Part shown: in pieces, positions 28,583 to 36,996 of the stretch
How the letters are laid out: the number at the start of each line of letters is the position of its first letter
How positions within the stretch are numbered: the first letter of the stretch is position 1
Assembly: GCF_001279775.1 (NCBI RefSeq)
Contig: NZ_LGDG01000231.1
Location: 7,407-71,406, forward strand
Source of the DNA: Streptomyces sp. MMG1533
Lineage (GTDB): Bacteria; Actinomycetota; Actinomycetes; Streptomycetales; Streptomycetaceae
DNA: 64,000 bases
Direction: 5' to 3'
Translations under genes and position numbers: made by a program
Notes under the pieces: generated by a model
Seen by the model: only the letters and a program-made list of their open reading frames with translations
Database searches by the model: none
What the model was told of the DNA's origin: nothing

Positions 28583-29136
28583 GACGAGGTCAGACGCCGA
28601 GCCAGGCCCGGATACTCGACCACGCACCCGTCCTCGTCGACCTCCAGGTCGCTGCGGAAGTCGCCGGAGGCGAAGCGCACCAGCCCCGAGCCGAGGTGGG
28701 TGTAGGTCTGCCGGGACGGCTCCACGGTCAGATCGGGCACGGACACCCACGCCATGAGGAACTCCCGCTCACCGGGTGCCCGATGGAGGCCGTGCCGCAG
28801 CACCGGCATGGTGTTGGTCAGCGGGCACAGGCCGAGGTCGCAGTCGAGGGCGCCGTCGGCCTGGGCGATCCGCTCGCCGTTCGCGGTCCACCGTCCCTCG
28901 CCGTCGTGGCGCAGGTCGAGGAGGTGGGTGCCGTGCGTGGTGGCGGCCTCCACCAGCAGCCGACGGGTGACGAAGCCGTCGGTCGTGTCGAGCGCGTACG
29001 AGATCCAGTACGTCTCGGGCACGGTACCGATGGCCCTGCCACGTGCCCGGAGCGTCCTTTCGTCGAGGTCGATCCAGGCCGTTTCGTAGCCCTCGCTCCC
29101 GGACACGTCCCAGGTGATCACACGTGATGTCCGCAT
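28579..29136 (-). CDS. Putative glycolipid-binding protein (DUF1089)
   Basis: A 185-residue single-domain protein with the DUF1089 pattern: ITWDVSGSEGYETAWIDLDE, then RAIGTVPETYWISYALDTTD, LDLRHDGEGRWTANGERI and DCDLGLCPLTNTMPVLRHGL, plus a late LVRFASGDFRSDLEVDEDG. The family has a calycin-like barrel and was proposed to bind glycolipids, without direct proof. It is convergent with the ABC-F gene and lies downstream of tex, separated from it by a strong terminator hairpin. Confidence 0.85.
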   Translation of the reverse strand: MRTSRVITWDVSGSEGYETAWIDLDERTLRARGRAIGTVPETYWISYALDTTDGFVTRRLLVEAATTHGTHLLDLRHDGEGRWTANGERIAQADGALDCDLGLCPLTNTMPVLRHGLHRAPGEREFLMAWVSVPDLTVEPSRQTYTHLGSGLVRFASGDFRSDLEVDEDGCVVEYPGLARRLTSS

Positions 29137-29156
29137 GGCGCCACCTTACGGACGAA

Positions 29157-29198
29157 CCGGCCCGGACCCTCCGTGGCGTACCGGAGAGTCCGGGCCGG
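29157..29198 (-). terminator. GC-rich terminator hairpin after tex
   Basis: CCGGCCCGGACCCTCCG and CGGAGAGTCCGGGCCGG pair over about 16 bp with one mismatch around an eight-base loop. It is 20 bp past the tex stop codon and has no U-tract, as usual for Streptomyces terminators. Confidence 0.75.
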
Positions 29199-29217
29199 AC
29201 GGGTCAACCCCTGCCGC

Positions 29218-31590
29218 TCAGCGCCGGCCCTTCTTGGGGTCGACGAGCCCCGCCTTGCGCAGGGCGTCGGCCATCGCGCTGTTGGCGGGCGGCGGAGCCT
29301 GGCGCGAGCCGCCGCCGCCACCGCCCCGGTTCTGCCGCTGCTGCGGCGGGCGTCCGCCCCGCTGCCGACGCTCGCCGCCGCCCGCGGCCGGCTGCCGCTC
29401 CTTGGGGGCCGCCTCGTCGTCGAGGCGGAGCGTCAGCGAGATCCGCTTGCGCGGGATGTCGACGTCCAGCACCTTCACCTTGACGATGTCGCCCGGCTTC
29501 ACCACGTCCCGCGGGTCCTTGACGAACGTCTTCGACATCGCGGAGACGTGCACCAGGCCGTCCTGGTGGACGCCGACGTCCACGAACGCCCCGAAGGCCG
29601 CCACGTTCGTGACCACGCCCTCGAGGATCATCCCGGAGGACAGGTCGGAGATCTTCTCGACTCCCTCCTTGAAGGTGGCCGTCTTGAACGCGGGCCGAGG
29701 GTCGCGCCCCGGCTTCTCCAGCTCCTTGAGGATGTCGGTCACCGTCGGCAGACCGAACGTCTCGTCGACGAAGTCCTGCGGCTTCAGCGAGCGCAGCACA
29801 CCGGTGTTGCCGACGAGCGACGCCACTTCCTGGCCCGCGGTCTTCACCATCCGCCGTACGACGGGATACGCCTCCGGGTGCACGCTGGACGCGTCGAGCG
29901 GGTCGTCGCCCTCGCGGATCCGAAGGAAGCCCGCGCACTGCTCGTACGCCTTGGGGCCCAGCCGTGCCACCCCCTTGAGCTGCGCGCGGGACTTGAACGG
30001 GCCGTTCGTGTCCCGGTGCGCCACGATGTTCTCGGCGAGCCCGGACGAGATGCCGGAGACCCGGGCGAGCAGGGGCGCGGACGCGGTGTTCACATCGACA
30101 CCCACGCCGTTCACACAGTCCTCCACCACCGCGTCCAGCGAACGCGACAGCTTCACCTCGGACAGGTCGTGCTGGTACTGGCCGACACCGATGGACTTCG
30201 GGTCGATCTTCACCAGCTCGGCCAGCGGGTCCTGCAGCCGCCGGGCGATGGAGACCGCGCCGCGCAGCGACACGTCCATGTCCGGCAGTTCCTGCGAGGC
30301 GAACGCGGAGGCCGAGTACACGGAGGCGCCCGCCTCCGACACCATCACCTTGGTGAGGTTCAACTCGGGGTGCTTGGCGATCAGTTCACCGGCGAGCTTG
30401 TCGGTCTCCCGGGACGCCGTGCCGTTGCCGATGGCGACCAGCTCGACCGCGTGCTCCTTCGAGAGGCGGGCCAGCTTGGCGATCGCCTCGTCCCACTTGT
30501 TCGCCGGGACATGCGGGTGGATGACGTCCGTCGCCACCACCTTGCCGGTCGCGTCGACCACGGCGACCTTGACGCCGGTACGGAAACCGGGGTCCAGCCC
30601 CAGTGTCGCGCGCGTGCCGGCCGGGGCGGCGAGCAGCAGGTCGCGGAGGTTCGACGCGAAGACGTTGACGGCCTCGTCCTCGGCGGCCGTCCGCAGCCGC
30701 AGCCTGAGGTCGATGCCGAGGTGCACGAGCAGACGGGTGCGCCAGGCCCAACGGACCGTGTCCTGCAGCCACTTGTCGGCCGGACGGCCCCGGTCGGTGA
30801 TCCCGAACCGGTGCGCCACCATCCCCTCGTACGAGGAAGGCCCCTCCGTCGCCTCCTCGGGTTCCAGGACGAGGTCGAGGACGTCCTCCTTCTCGCCGCG
30901 CAGCATCGCGAGGATGCGGTGCGAGGGCAGCTCGGTGAACGGCTCGGCGAAGTCGAAGTAGTCGGCGAACTTGGCGCCCGCCTCCTCCTTGCCCTCCCGC
31001 ACCTTGGCGGCCAGCCGCCCGCGCACCCACATCCGCTCGCGCAGTTCACCGATCAGGTCGGCGTCCTCCGAGAACCGCTCGGTGAGGATCGCCCGGGCGC
31101 CGTCGAGAGCCGCCTGCGGATCGGCGACACCCTTGTCGGCGTCGACGAAAGCGGCGGCCGCGGCGAACGGATCCACGCTCGGATCGCTGAGCAGCCCTTC
31201 CGCCAGCGGCTCGAGACCGGCCTCGCGCGCGATCTGCGCCTTGGTGCGCCGCTTCGGCTTGAACGGCAGGTAGATGTCCTCCAGCCGCGCCTTGGTCTCG
31301 GCACCGCGGATCCGCGCCTCGAGCTCGGGCGTCAGCTTGCCCTGCTCGCGCACCGATTCCAGGATCGCCGTCCGCCGCTCCTCCAGCTCCCGCAGATAGC
31401 GCAACCGTTCCTCGAGCGTGCGCAGCTGCGCGTCGTCGAGCATCTCGGTCGCTTCCTTGCGGTAGCGGGCGATGAAGGGCACCGTCGAACCGCCGTCGAG
31501 CAGTTCCACGGCAGCCCTGACCTGCCGCTCCCGTACGCCGAGTTCCTCGGCGATCCTGCCTTCGATCGACCCTGCGAGGGGTGTCGTCAC
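29218..31590 (-). CDS. tex: Tex RNA-binding transcription accessory protein
   Basis: A 790-residue cytoplasmic protein in the standard Tex order: N-terminal HTH-like region ([20 protein letters not shown]), YqgF-like RNase-H-fold domain ([20 protein letters not shown]), tandem helix-hairpin-helix units ([40 protein letters not shown]) and a C-terminal S1 domain ([20 protein letters not shown]). The tail is Gly/Arg/Gln-rich ([20 protein letters not shown]), which is common in actinobacterial homologues and could bind RNA. GTG 31590 is the first start matching the family N-terminus; AGAAGG lies about 12 bases upstream. Confidence 0.95.
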   Translation of the reverse strand: MTTPLAGSIEGRIAEELGVRERQVRAAVELLDGGSTVPFIARYRKEATEMLDDAQLRTLEERLRYLRELEERRTAILESVREQGKLTPELEARIRGAETKARLEDIYLPFKPKRRTKAQIAREAGLEPLAEGLLSDPSVDPFAAAAAFVDADKGVADPQAALDGARAILTERFSEDADLIGELRERMWVRGRLAAKVREGKEEAGAKFADYFDFAEPFTELPSHRILAMLRGEKEDVLDLVLEPEEATEGPSSYEGMVAHRFGITDRGRPADKWLQDTVRWAWRTRLLVHLGIDLRLRLRTAAEDEAVNVFASNLRDLLLAAPAGTRATLGLDPGFRTGVKVAVVDATGKVVATDVIHPHVPANKWDEAIAKLARLSKEHAVELVAIGNGTASRETDKLAGELIAKHPELNLTKVMVSEAGASVYSASAFASQELPDMDVSLRGAVSIARRLQDPLAELVKIDPKSIGVGQYQHDLSEVKLSRSLDAVVEDCVNGVGVDVNTASAPLLARVSGISSGLAENIVAHRDTNGPFKSRAQLKGVARLGPKAYEQCAGFLRIREGDDPLDASSVHPEAYPVVRRMVKTAGQEVASLVGNTGVLRSLKPQDFVDETFGLPTVTDILKELEKPGRDPRPAFKTATFKEGVEKISDLSSGMILEGVVTNVAAFGAFVDVGVHQDGLVHVSAMSKTFVKDPRDVVKPGDIVKVKVLDVDIPRKRISLTLRLDDEAAPKERQPAAGGGERRQRGGRPPQQRQNRGGGGGGSRQAPPPANSAMADALRKAGLVDPKKGRR

Positions 31591-31686
31591 GATCCCGTAC
31601 CGCCTTCTCCACTGAGGTTGCGCGGCAATTGTGGCAGGTGACACCGACAGTCGGGGATCAGGGCGGCAACCCGGCGGGGCGGGCCG

Positions 31687-31818
31687 TCAGGCCCGGCGGC
31701 TGCGCGTCGAACCCGAGGCACCCCCGAAGAGGCGGGCCAGAGCCCTGAAGGGCAGCGTCACGACGGTGGCGATGGCACCACCGATCTGGCGCAGAACGTC
31801 TGCGATCGCACGGAACAC
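31687..31818 (-). CDS. LPFR-motif small protein
   Basis: A 43-residue protein: an amphipathic first half (VFRAIADVLRQIGGAIATVV), the name-giving TLPFRALARLFGG and a basic tail (STRSRRA). Similar tiny proteins are conserved in Streptomyces and annotated as LPFR motif small proteins with no known role. The amphipathic and basic character suggests membrane surface or nucleic-acid contact. GTG 31818 is supported by AAAGGGGA upstream. It sits upstream of tex in the same direction, separated by 96 bp. Confidence 0.75.
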   Translation of the reverse strand: MFRAIADVLRQIGGAIATVVTLPFRALARLFGGASGSTRSRRA

Positions 31819-31967
31819 GTGATTCCCCTTTCCTCTCCCGACACCGTGGCCGGGACGGCCGAGTACCTCGGAGATCGCCGCCCATGCGCGCGACTCCACG
31901 TCCGATGGCAGTAAAGGTGGGTTACTCGTCATTGCAGCCAGCCGGCCGTCGGCGAAGAATCGGCCGC

Positions 31968-32927
31968 ATGCCGCAGCGAACCGTCCTCGTCGTCCTCTTC
32001 GACGGCGTCCAGAGCCTGGACGTCTCCGGCCCCGTCGAGGTCTTCGCCGGGGCCGAGACGTGCGCCCCGGGCACGTACCGCGTCCGCACGGCCTCCGTGG
32101 ACGGCGCTCCGGTGCGCACCTCCAGCGGCCTGACCCTCGTACCGGACGAGACCCTCACCGGTACACCCCGCCCGCACACCCTTCTCGTCCCGGGCGGCCA
32201 GGGCACCCGCACCCCCGACCCGCGCCTGACCGCCTGGCTGCGCGAGCACGGCCCGCGCGCGCGGCGCCTCGTCTCCGTCTGCACCGGCGCGATCCTGCTC
32301 GCCGAGGCGGGCCTGCTGGACGGCCGCCGCGCCACCACCCACTGGGCGTACTGCGACACACTCGCCCGCGACCACCCCGCCATCGAGGTAGACCCGGCCC
32401 CCATCTACGTACGGGACGGGCACGTCTTCACCTCGGCGGGCGTCACCTCCGGCATCGACCTCGCCCTGGCCCTCGTCGAGGAGGACCTGGGCCGGGACGT
32501 GGCGCTCATCGTCGCCCGTCACCTGGTCGTCTTCCTGCGCAGGCCCGGAAACCAGGCCCAGTTCAGCGCCCAGCTGGCTGCCCAGACCGCCCGGCGCGAA
32601 CCGCTGCGCGATGTCCAGCAGTGGATCACCGAGCATCCCGCCGGCGACCTGAGCGTCGAGTCGCTCGCCGAACGCGCCCGCCTGTCACCCCGCCACTTCG
32701 CCCGCGCCTTCCGCGCCGAGACCGGCATGACGCCCGGCCGCTACGTGGACCGCGTCCGCCTCGAACACGCCCGCCGCCTCCTGGAGGACACCGGCGACGG
32801 AGTCGAGGAGATCTCCCGGGCCAGCGGCTACGGCACCCCCGAGGCCATGCGCCGCGCCTTCCTCAAGGCGCTCGGCGCGGCCCCGGCGGAGTACCGCCGC
32901 CGGTTCAGCCCCGCACCCGCCCGCTGA
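31968..32927 (+). CDS. GlxA-type AraC-family regulator (DJ-1/PfpI + HTH)
   Basis: A 319-residue regulator. Residues 1-175 are a DJ-1/PfpI domain (VLVVLFDGVQSLDVSGPVEV, LLVPGGQGT, SVCTGAILLAEAGLLDGRRA with the nucleophile-elbow Cys, TTHWAYCDTL). Residues 215-319 are a two-helix-turn-helix AraC domain (LSVESLAERARLSPRHFARA, FRAETGMTPGRYVDRVRLEH and VEEISRASGYGTPEAMRRAF). GlxA-type proteins regulate catabolic or detoxification genes, here plausibly the PfpI gene ten bases downstream. The start is probably leaderless: TTGCAG-17-AAGAAT ends seven bases before ATG. Confidence 0.92.
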   Translation: MPQRTVLVVLFDGVQSLDVSGPVEVFAGAETCAPGTYRVRTASVDGAPVRTSSGLTLVPDETLTGTPRPHTLLVPGGQGTRTPDPRLTAWLREHGPRARRLVSVCTGAILLAEAGLLDGRRATTHWAYCDTLARDHPAIEVDPAPIYVRDGHVFTSAGVTSGIDLALALVEEDLGRDVALIVARHLVVFLRRPGNQAQFSAQLAAQTARREPLRDVQQWITEHPAGDLSVESLAERARLSPRHFARAFRAETGMTPGRYVDRVRLEHARRLLEDTGDGVEEISRASGYGTPEAMRRAFLKALGAAPAEYRRRFSPAPAR

Positions 32928-32937
32928 AAGGAAACAG

Positions 32938-33573
32938 ATGCAGATCGCCATCGTCCTCTTCGAGCGCTTCACCGCCCTGGACGCCGTCGGCCCGTACGAG
33001 ACGCTGGGCCGCCTCCCGGACGCGGAGACCGTCTTCGTCGCCGAGCGGACCGGCCCCGTGCGCACCGAAACCGGGAACCTCGCCCTCACCGCCGACCGGA
33101 CGCTCGCCGAGGTGCCGAGCCCCGACATCGTGGTCGTGCCCGGCGGTCCCGGCCAGACCCCGCAGATGGAGAACGACACCCTGCTGGACTGGCTGCGCAC
33201 CGCCGACGCCACCAGCACCTGGACGACCTCCGTGTGCTCCGGCTCCCTGCTGCTCGCCGCCGCCGGACTCCTCGAGGGGCGCCGAGCGACCTCCCACTGG
33301 CTGGCGCTCGACTTCCTGAAGCGGTTCGGGGCCGAGCCGACGGGGGAGCGGGTCGTCTTCGACGGCAAGTACGTCACCGCGGCCGGCGTCTCCGCCGGCA
33401 TCGACATGGGCCTGACCCTGCTCGGCAGGATCGCGGGCGACGAACACGCGCAGGCCGTACAGCTGTTGACGGAGTACGACCCGCAGCCGCCCTACGACGC
33501 CGGATCCCCGGACAAGGCCCCGGCGCACCTCGTCGAGGAGTTCCGCGGCAAGAGCCGTTTCATCCTGACGTAG
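32938..33573 (+). CDS. DJ-1/PfpI family protein (isonitrile hydratase-like)
   Basis: A 211-residue DJ-1 superfamily enzyme. The order IAIVLFERFTALDAVGPYET, DIVVVPGGPGQTPQM, TTSVCSGSLLLAAAGLLEGR (nucleophile Cys about residue 99) and RATSHWLALDFLKRFGAEP matches isonitrile hydratase-type and GlxA-like catalytic domains. Exact chemistry is unknown. GAAAGGA supports ATG 32938, ten bases after the GlxA-type regulator with which it forms a two-gene operon. It overlaps the convergent crotonase gene by 14 bp. Confidence 0.9.
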   Translation: MQIAIVLFERFTALDAVGPYETLGRLPDAETVFVAERTGPVRTETGNLALTADRTLAEVPSPDIVVVPGGPGQTPQMENDTLLDWLRTADATSTWTTSVCSGSLLLAAAGLLEGRRATSHWLALDFLKRFGAEPTGERVVFDGKYVTAAGVSAGIDMGLTLLGRIAGDEHAQAVQLLTEYDPQPPYDAGSPDKAPAHLVEEFRGKSRFILT

Positions 33574-34315
33574 GCACGTTCCATGTGAAGCGTGGCTGTC
33601 TGCGCTCCAGGAACGCGGCGACGCCCTCCGAGGTGTCGCCGCTGCCGCGCGCCTGTTCGGTCCAGTACGCGTCGCGGTCCGTACGTCCGTTCGCGTACTC
33701 CTTCGCCGCGGCCTGCGTCAGCTGCGAGCGGGACACCAGGATCCGCGTGAACTCCGCGACGCGCTTGGCGAGTTCGCCCTCGGGCAGCACCTCGTCCACC
33801 AGGCCGGTGCGCAGCGCCCGTTCCGCGCCGATCAACTCGCCCGAGAACAGCAGGTACTTGGCGGCAGCCGGGCCCACCAACGACACCAACCGCCGGGTGG
33901 AGGAGGCCGGATACACGATTCCGAGCTTCGCCGGAGTCACCCCGAACAGCGCGCCCTCCTCGGCGAACCGCAGATCGCAGGCCGCCGCGAGCTGTGACCC
34001 GCCGCCCACACAGTGACCGCGGACCGCCGCGAGCGTCGGCTTCGGGAAGCCGGCGAGGGCCTCTTCGGCACGCACGGCCAGTGTCTGCGCCTCCTCCGGA
34101 GACCCCCGTAGCGTGGAGATGTCGGCCCCCGCGCAGAACGTCCCGCCCTCACCGGTCAGCACCAGCGCCCGTACGTCGGGATCGGCGGCCAGCGCCTGGA
34201 GCAGCGGCGGCAGCGCGCGCCACATCGCGGCCGTCATGGCGTTGCGCTTGGCCGGATGGTGGACGACGACGGTGGCGACCGAGTCGGTGACGGTGTGCAG
34301 CAGCTGCGGCTCCAT
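33560..34315 (-). CDS. Enoyl-CoA hydratase/isomerase-family (crotonase-like) protein
   Basis: A 251-residue crotonase-fold protein with an intact oxyanion hole (GGTFCAGADISTL; HCVGGGSQLAAACDLRFAEE). Both glutamates used by true hydratases are changed: the first is Gln in GGGSQLA and the second Ala in GVTPAKLGIVYPAS. Simple hydratase activity is therefore doubtful; decarboxylase, hydrolase or isomerase chemistry is possible. ATG 34315 follows TAGCAT by seven bases with no Shine-Dalgarno, so it is likely leaderless. Confidence 0.85.
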   Translation of the reverse strand: MEPQLLHTVTDSVATVVVHHPAKRNAMTAAMWRALPPLLQALAADPDVRALVLTGEGGTFCAGADISTLRGSPEEAQTLAVRAEEALAGFPKPTLAAVRGHCVGGGSQLAAACDLRFAEEGALFGVTPAKLGIVYPASSTRRLVSLVGPAAAKYLLFSGELIGAERALRTGLVDEVLPEGELAKRVAEFTRILVSRSQLTQAAAKEYANGRTDRDAYWTEQARGSGDTSEGVAAFLERRQPRFTWNVPTSG

Positions 34316-34486
34316 GGGCCGGATGCTATCCGCCCAGGTGGACAGGCGATCAAGAGAGGTCGTGAGCGGCAGGCGGTACGCATCGCGCGCGGTGGCCGTC
34401 AAACCCGTACAACCCGAATAGTTCGCGAAGGCTGCGCGAGGGGGACAGGAGCGGTCCCACATCTGACGGTGTCATACGCCAACGGT

Positions 34487-34515
34487 CAGAAGTGCTCGAT
34501 ATCTGCTGACTTCTG
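34487..34515. promoter_or_regulatory. Inverted repeat CAGAAGT-n15-ACTTCTG
   Basis: Seven-base arms CAGAAGT (34487-34493) and ACTTCTG (34509-34515) are separated by 15 bases. Centre-to-centre spacing of about two helical turns suits a dimeric regulator. It lies 45 bp before the ATP-binding protein gene in a 244-bp region without genes. Confidence 0.35.
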
Positions 34516-34559
34516 TTCAGCTCTTCGGGGCGGAGCAGCTCGTTGCCAACACTCGAGAT

Positions 34560-35105
34560 GTGGTGACAATCGAGCGCAAGGGTGGCGACCGGACAATGGA
34601 AGACCATGGGCGCGGGTCGGCCCCACGCCCAGCAGGCGGCACGGACGAGCCCCTCGACCCGAGGCCGCCGGATCCGTTGCCGTACGAGGGGGTGTGGCGG
34701 TTCACCGCTCCCGCCGTCGACGTCTCGGTCCCACAGGCGCGACATGCCGTACGGGACCTGCTGCACCGCCAGGGAGTGCCGGTCTCGGACGACCTCGTCC
34801 AGGGGCTGCTGCTGATCGTCTCGGAGCTGGTCACCAATGCGGTGAGGCATGCGGCGCTGCTTTCGCCGATGCTCGCCGTGGAGATCGCCGTCGGCGCGGA
34901 ATGGGTGCGGGTGGCCGTGGAGGACAACCACCCCTACCGCCCGACCGCCCTGGAGGCCGACCACGGCCAGACCGGTGGCCGCGGACTCCTTCTGGTGCGC
35001 GAGATCACCAGGGAGGCGGGTGGGGTGTGCGACGTCGAGCACACCACGAGCGGCGGCAAGGTGATCTGGGTCGCCCTGCCGCTCAAGCCCGCGCGGGTGC
35101 CGTAG
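34560..35105 (+). CDS. Anti-sigma-type ATP-binding protein (HATPase_c, RsbW-like)
   Basis: A protein of up to 181 residues with a GHKL/HATPase fold: the N box LLIVSELVTNAVRHAALLSP, the G1 region VRVAVEDNHPYRP and the G2 region GGRGLLLVREITREAG. Streptomyces has many such stand-alone kinases; some bind sigma factors or phosphorylate anti-sigma antagonists. No partner gene is adjacent. The start is uncertain: GTG 34560, GTG 34563 and ATG 34596 are in frame, none with a strong Shine-Dalgarno. The first 40 residues are poorly conserved. It is convergent with idi, 3 bp apart. Confidence 0.85.
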   Translation: MVTIERKGGDRTMEDHGRGSAPRPAGGTDEPLDPRPPDPLPYEGVWRFTAPAVDVSVPQARHAVRDLLHRQGVPVSDDLVQGLLLIVSELVTNAVRHAALLSPMLAVEIAVGAEWVRVAVEDNHPYRPTALEADHGQTGGRGLLLVREITREAGGVCDVEHTTSGGKVIWVALPLKPARVP

Positions 35106-35108
35106 GGC

Positions 35109-35702
35109 TCACCAGCCGGCGGACGCGCCCGTCAGCTCCCTGACCGCGGGTCGGGCCGCGTCCAGGACGGTCATGAACCAGGAGGAGAAGGTGTCCTTCT
35201 CGTGTCGCTCCGACAGCTCGGCGGGCGTCGCGAAGGCCGTCGCGCCGACCTCCTCCGGGTCCGGCCGCAGCGGGGACTGCACCAGCCCCACGAAGAGGTG
35301 GTTGTACTCCTGCTCGACCAGGCCCGAGGCCGGGTCGGGGTGGTTGTAGCGGACCGTGCCCGCCTCGGCGAGCAGCGACGGGGAGACACCGAGCTCCTCG
35401 TACGTCCGCCGGGCGGCCGCGGCGAAGGGCGCCTCACCGGGGTAGGGGTGGCCGCAGCAGGTGTTGGACCAGACGCCGGGGGAGTGGTACTTGCCCAGGG
35501 CACGCTGCTGGAGCAGCAGCCGGCCCCGCTCGTCGAAGAGGAACACCGAGAAGGCGCGGTGCAGCTGCCCCGGCGGCTGATGGGCGGCGAGCTTCTCCGC
35601 GGTGCCGATCGTCACACCGTTCTCGTCGACCAGTTCCAGCAAAATCGCGTCCACGGTGCCGTTCGACGAACTGTGCGTCGCGGTGGCAGGTGTGATCGGC
35701 AT
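35109..35702 (-). CDS. idi: Isopentenyl-diphosphate delta-isomerase, type I
   Basis: Interconverts IPP and DMAPP, feeding isoprenoid synthesis. The 197-residue NUDIX-fold protein has the catalytic Cys (C83) in WSNTCCGHPYPGEA, the NUDIX-like helix AAARRTYEELGVSP and the acid residue region VEQEYNHLFVGLV, all type I hallmarks. ATG 35702 is chosen because GAAGGA lies five bases upstream. It stands about 10 kb from the hopanoid operon, which carries dxs, ispG and prenyl synthase; together they cover much of the isoprenoid supply. Confidence 0.95.
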   Translation of the reverse strand: MPITPATATHSSSNGTVDAILLELVDENGVTIGTAEKLAAHQPPGQLHRAFSVFLFDERGRLLLQQRALGKYHSPGVWSNTCCGHPYPGEAPFAAAARRTYEELGVSPSLLAEAGTVRYNHPDPASGLVEQEYNHLFVGLVQSPLRPDPEEVGATAFATPAELSERHEKDTFSSWFMTVLDAARPAVRELTGASAGW

Positions 35703-35889
35703 ACCCATCCTTCGCATTGGTCTTCGCGCCCCAAGTGTGCCGTACGAATCCGGCACTCCCGGCAGTTGATCGTGCCCGGCGCGGCGGCTGCGGAACCGTT
35801 CGGGGCGGGGCTGTGAGCATGAGGACGCAGCCGCGCACCGGACCGATGCGTTCCGTCGGAACCCGTGTTTCAGGGGCCGTACCGGTGTG

Positions 35890-36840
35890 TCAGTGACACA
35901 GTCGCGCCTCGTGCTCCGCGTGCCCGCTCGGCTCCAGCTGGAAGGTGCAGTGCTCCACGTCGAAGTGGTGGCCGAGGCAGCCCTGGAGCTCGTGCAGCAT
36001 CTTCTCGTGGCCGATCGCGCTCAGGACGTCGGAGCGCACGACCACGTGCGCGGACAGGACCGGCATCCCGGACGTGATCGTCCAGGCGTGCAGGTCGTGG
36101 ACGTCCTCGACACCGTCCAGGGCGAGTATGTGGGCCCGAACCTCCGCGATGTCGACGTCCTTGGGGGCCGCCTCCAACAGCACGTCCAGGGTCTCGCGCA
36201 GCAGCTTCCAGGTGCGCGGCACGATCATCAGGCCGATCACGAGCGAGGCGATCGGGTCGGCGGCCTGCCAGCCGGTGGTGAGGATCACGACCGCCGAGAT
36301 CAGCACCGCGACCGAGCCCAGTGCGTCCGCGGCCACCTCCAGGAACGCGCCGCGCACGTTCAGACTGTCCTTCTGTCCGCGCATCAGCAGCGACAGCGAG
36401 ATCATGTTCGCGACCAGACCGATCGCGCCGAACACGATGGTTAGCCCGCCCTCGGTCCCGGCGGGCGTCAGGAACCGGTGGACCGCCTCGTACAGGACGT
36501 ATCCGCCGACCCCGAGCAGCAGCAGGCAGTTGGCGAGGGCGGCGAGGATCTCGGCGCGGGCCAGCCCGAAGGTGCGCCGATCGCTCGGCGGGAGGCTCCC
36601 GAAGTGGATCGCCAGAAGTGCCATGCCGAGGCCCAGCGCGTCGGTCGCCATGTGCGCCGCGTCGGCGACCAGCGCCAGCGAGTCGGCGACCACGCCTCCG
36701 ATGATCTCGACCACCATGACGCCGAGCGTGATGGACAGCGCGACCCGCAGCCGCCCGCGGTACGCCGCGGTCGCCGTACCGCCGGCCGACGCACCGTGCG
36801 TATGCCCGTGCGCGTGCCCGTGATCGTGCCCAGCCCCCAT
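35890..36840 (-). CDS. Cation diffusion facilitator (CzcD/ZitB-like zinc exporter)
   Basis: A 316-residue CDF antiporter exporting Zn(II) or similar ions. The His-rich start (GHDHGHAHGHTHG) is a metal-binding tail. Six membrane helices follow, with the metal site HxxxD in TM2 (DAAHMATDALGL); in TM5 the expected His is Glu (FLEVAADALGS). The C-terminal ferredoxin-like domain (VEDVHDLHAWTITSGMPVLS) is also His-rich (LGHHFDVEHC, HAEHEARLCH). AGGAGG eight bases before ATG 36840 is a strong ribosome site. The 187-bp gap to idi has no gene. Confidence 0.92.
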   Translation of the reverse strand: MGAGHDHGHAHGHTHGASAGGTATAAYRGRLRVALSITLGVMVVEIIGGVVADSLALVADAAHMATDALGLGMALLAIHFGSLPPSDRRTFGLARAEILAALANCLLLLGVGGYVLYEAVHRFLTPAGTEGGLTIVFGAIGLVANMISLSLLMRGQKDSLNVRGAFLEVAADALGSVAVLISAVVILTTGWQAADPIASLVIGLMIVPRTWKLLRETLDVLLEAAPKDVDIAEVRAHILALDGVEDVHDLHAWTITSGMPVLSAHVVVRSDVLSAIGHEKMLHELQGCLGHHFDVEHCTFQLEPSGHAEHEARLCH

Positions 36841-36930
36841 GAAAGCGTCCTCCTGATGTTCCGCCCGGGATCACAGTGAACTACGGGTGGGGGGTATGGG
36901 GCAACGCGGCACTGAACACCGTTGTCATGT

Positions 36931-36965
36931 GCCCTGACCTGCAGAAACGATCCGCAGGTCAGGGC
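36931..36965 (-). terminator. Terminator hairpin after galE
   Basis: GCCCTGACCTGC and GCAGGTCAGGGC form a perfect 12-bp stem with an 11-base loop. It is about 30 bp beyond the galE stop and upstream of the CDF gene, on the strand both are read from. Confidence 0.75.
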
Positions 36966-36996
36966 GTCGGCGATGCTTCGCCGGCCCGTTCGCGGC

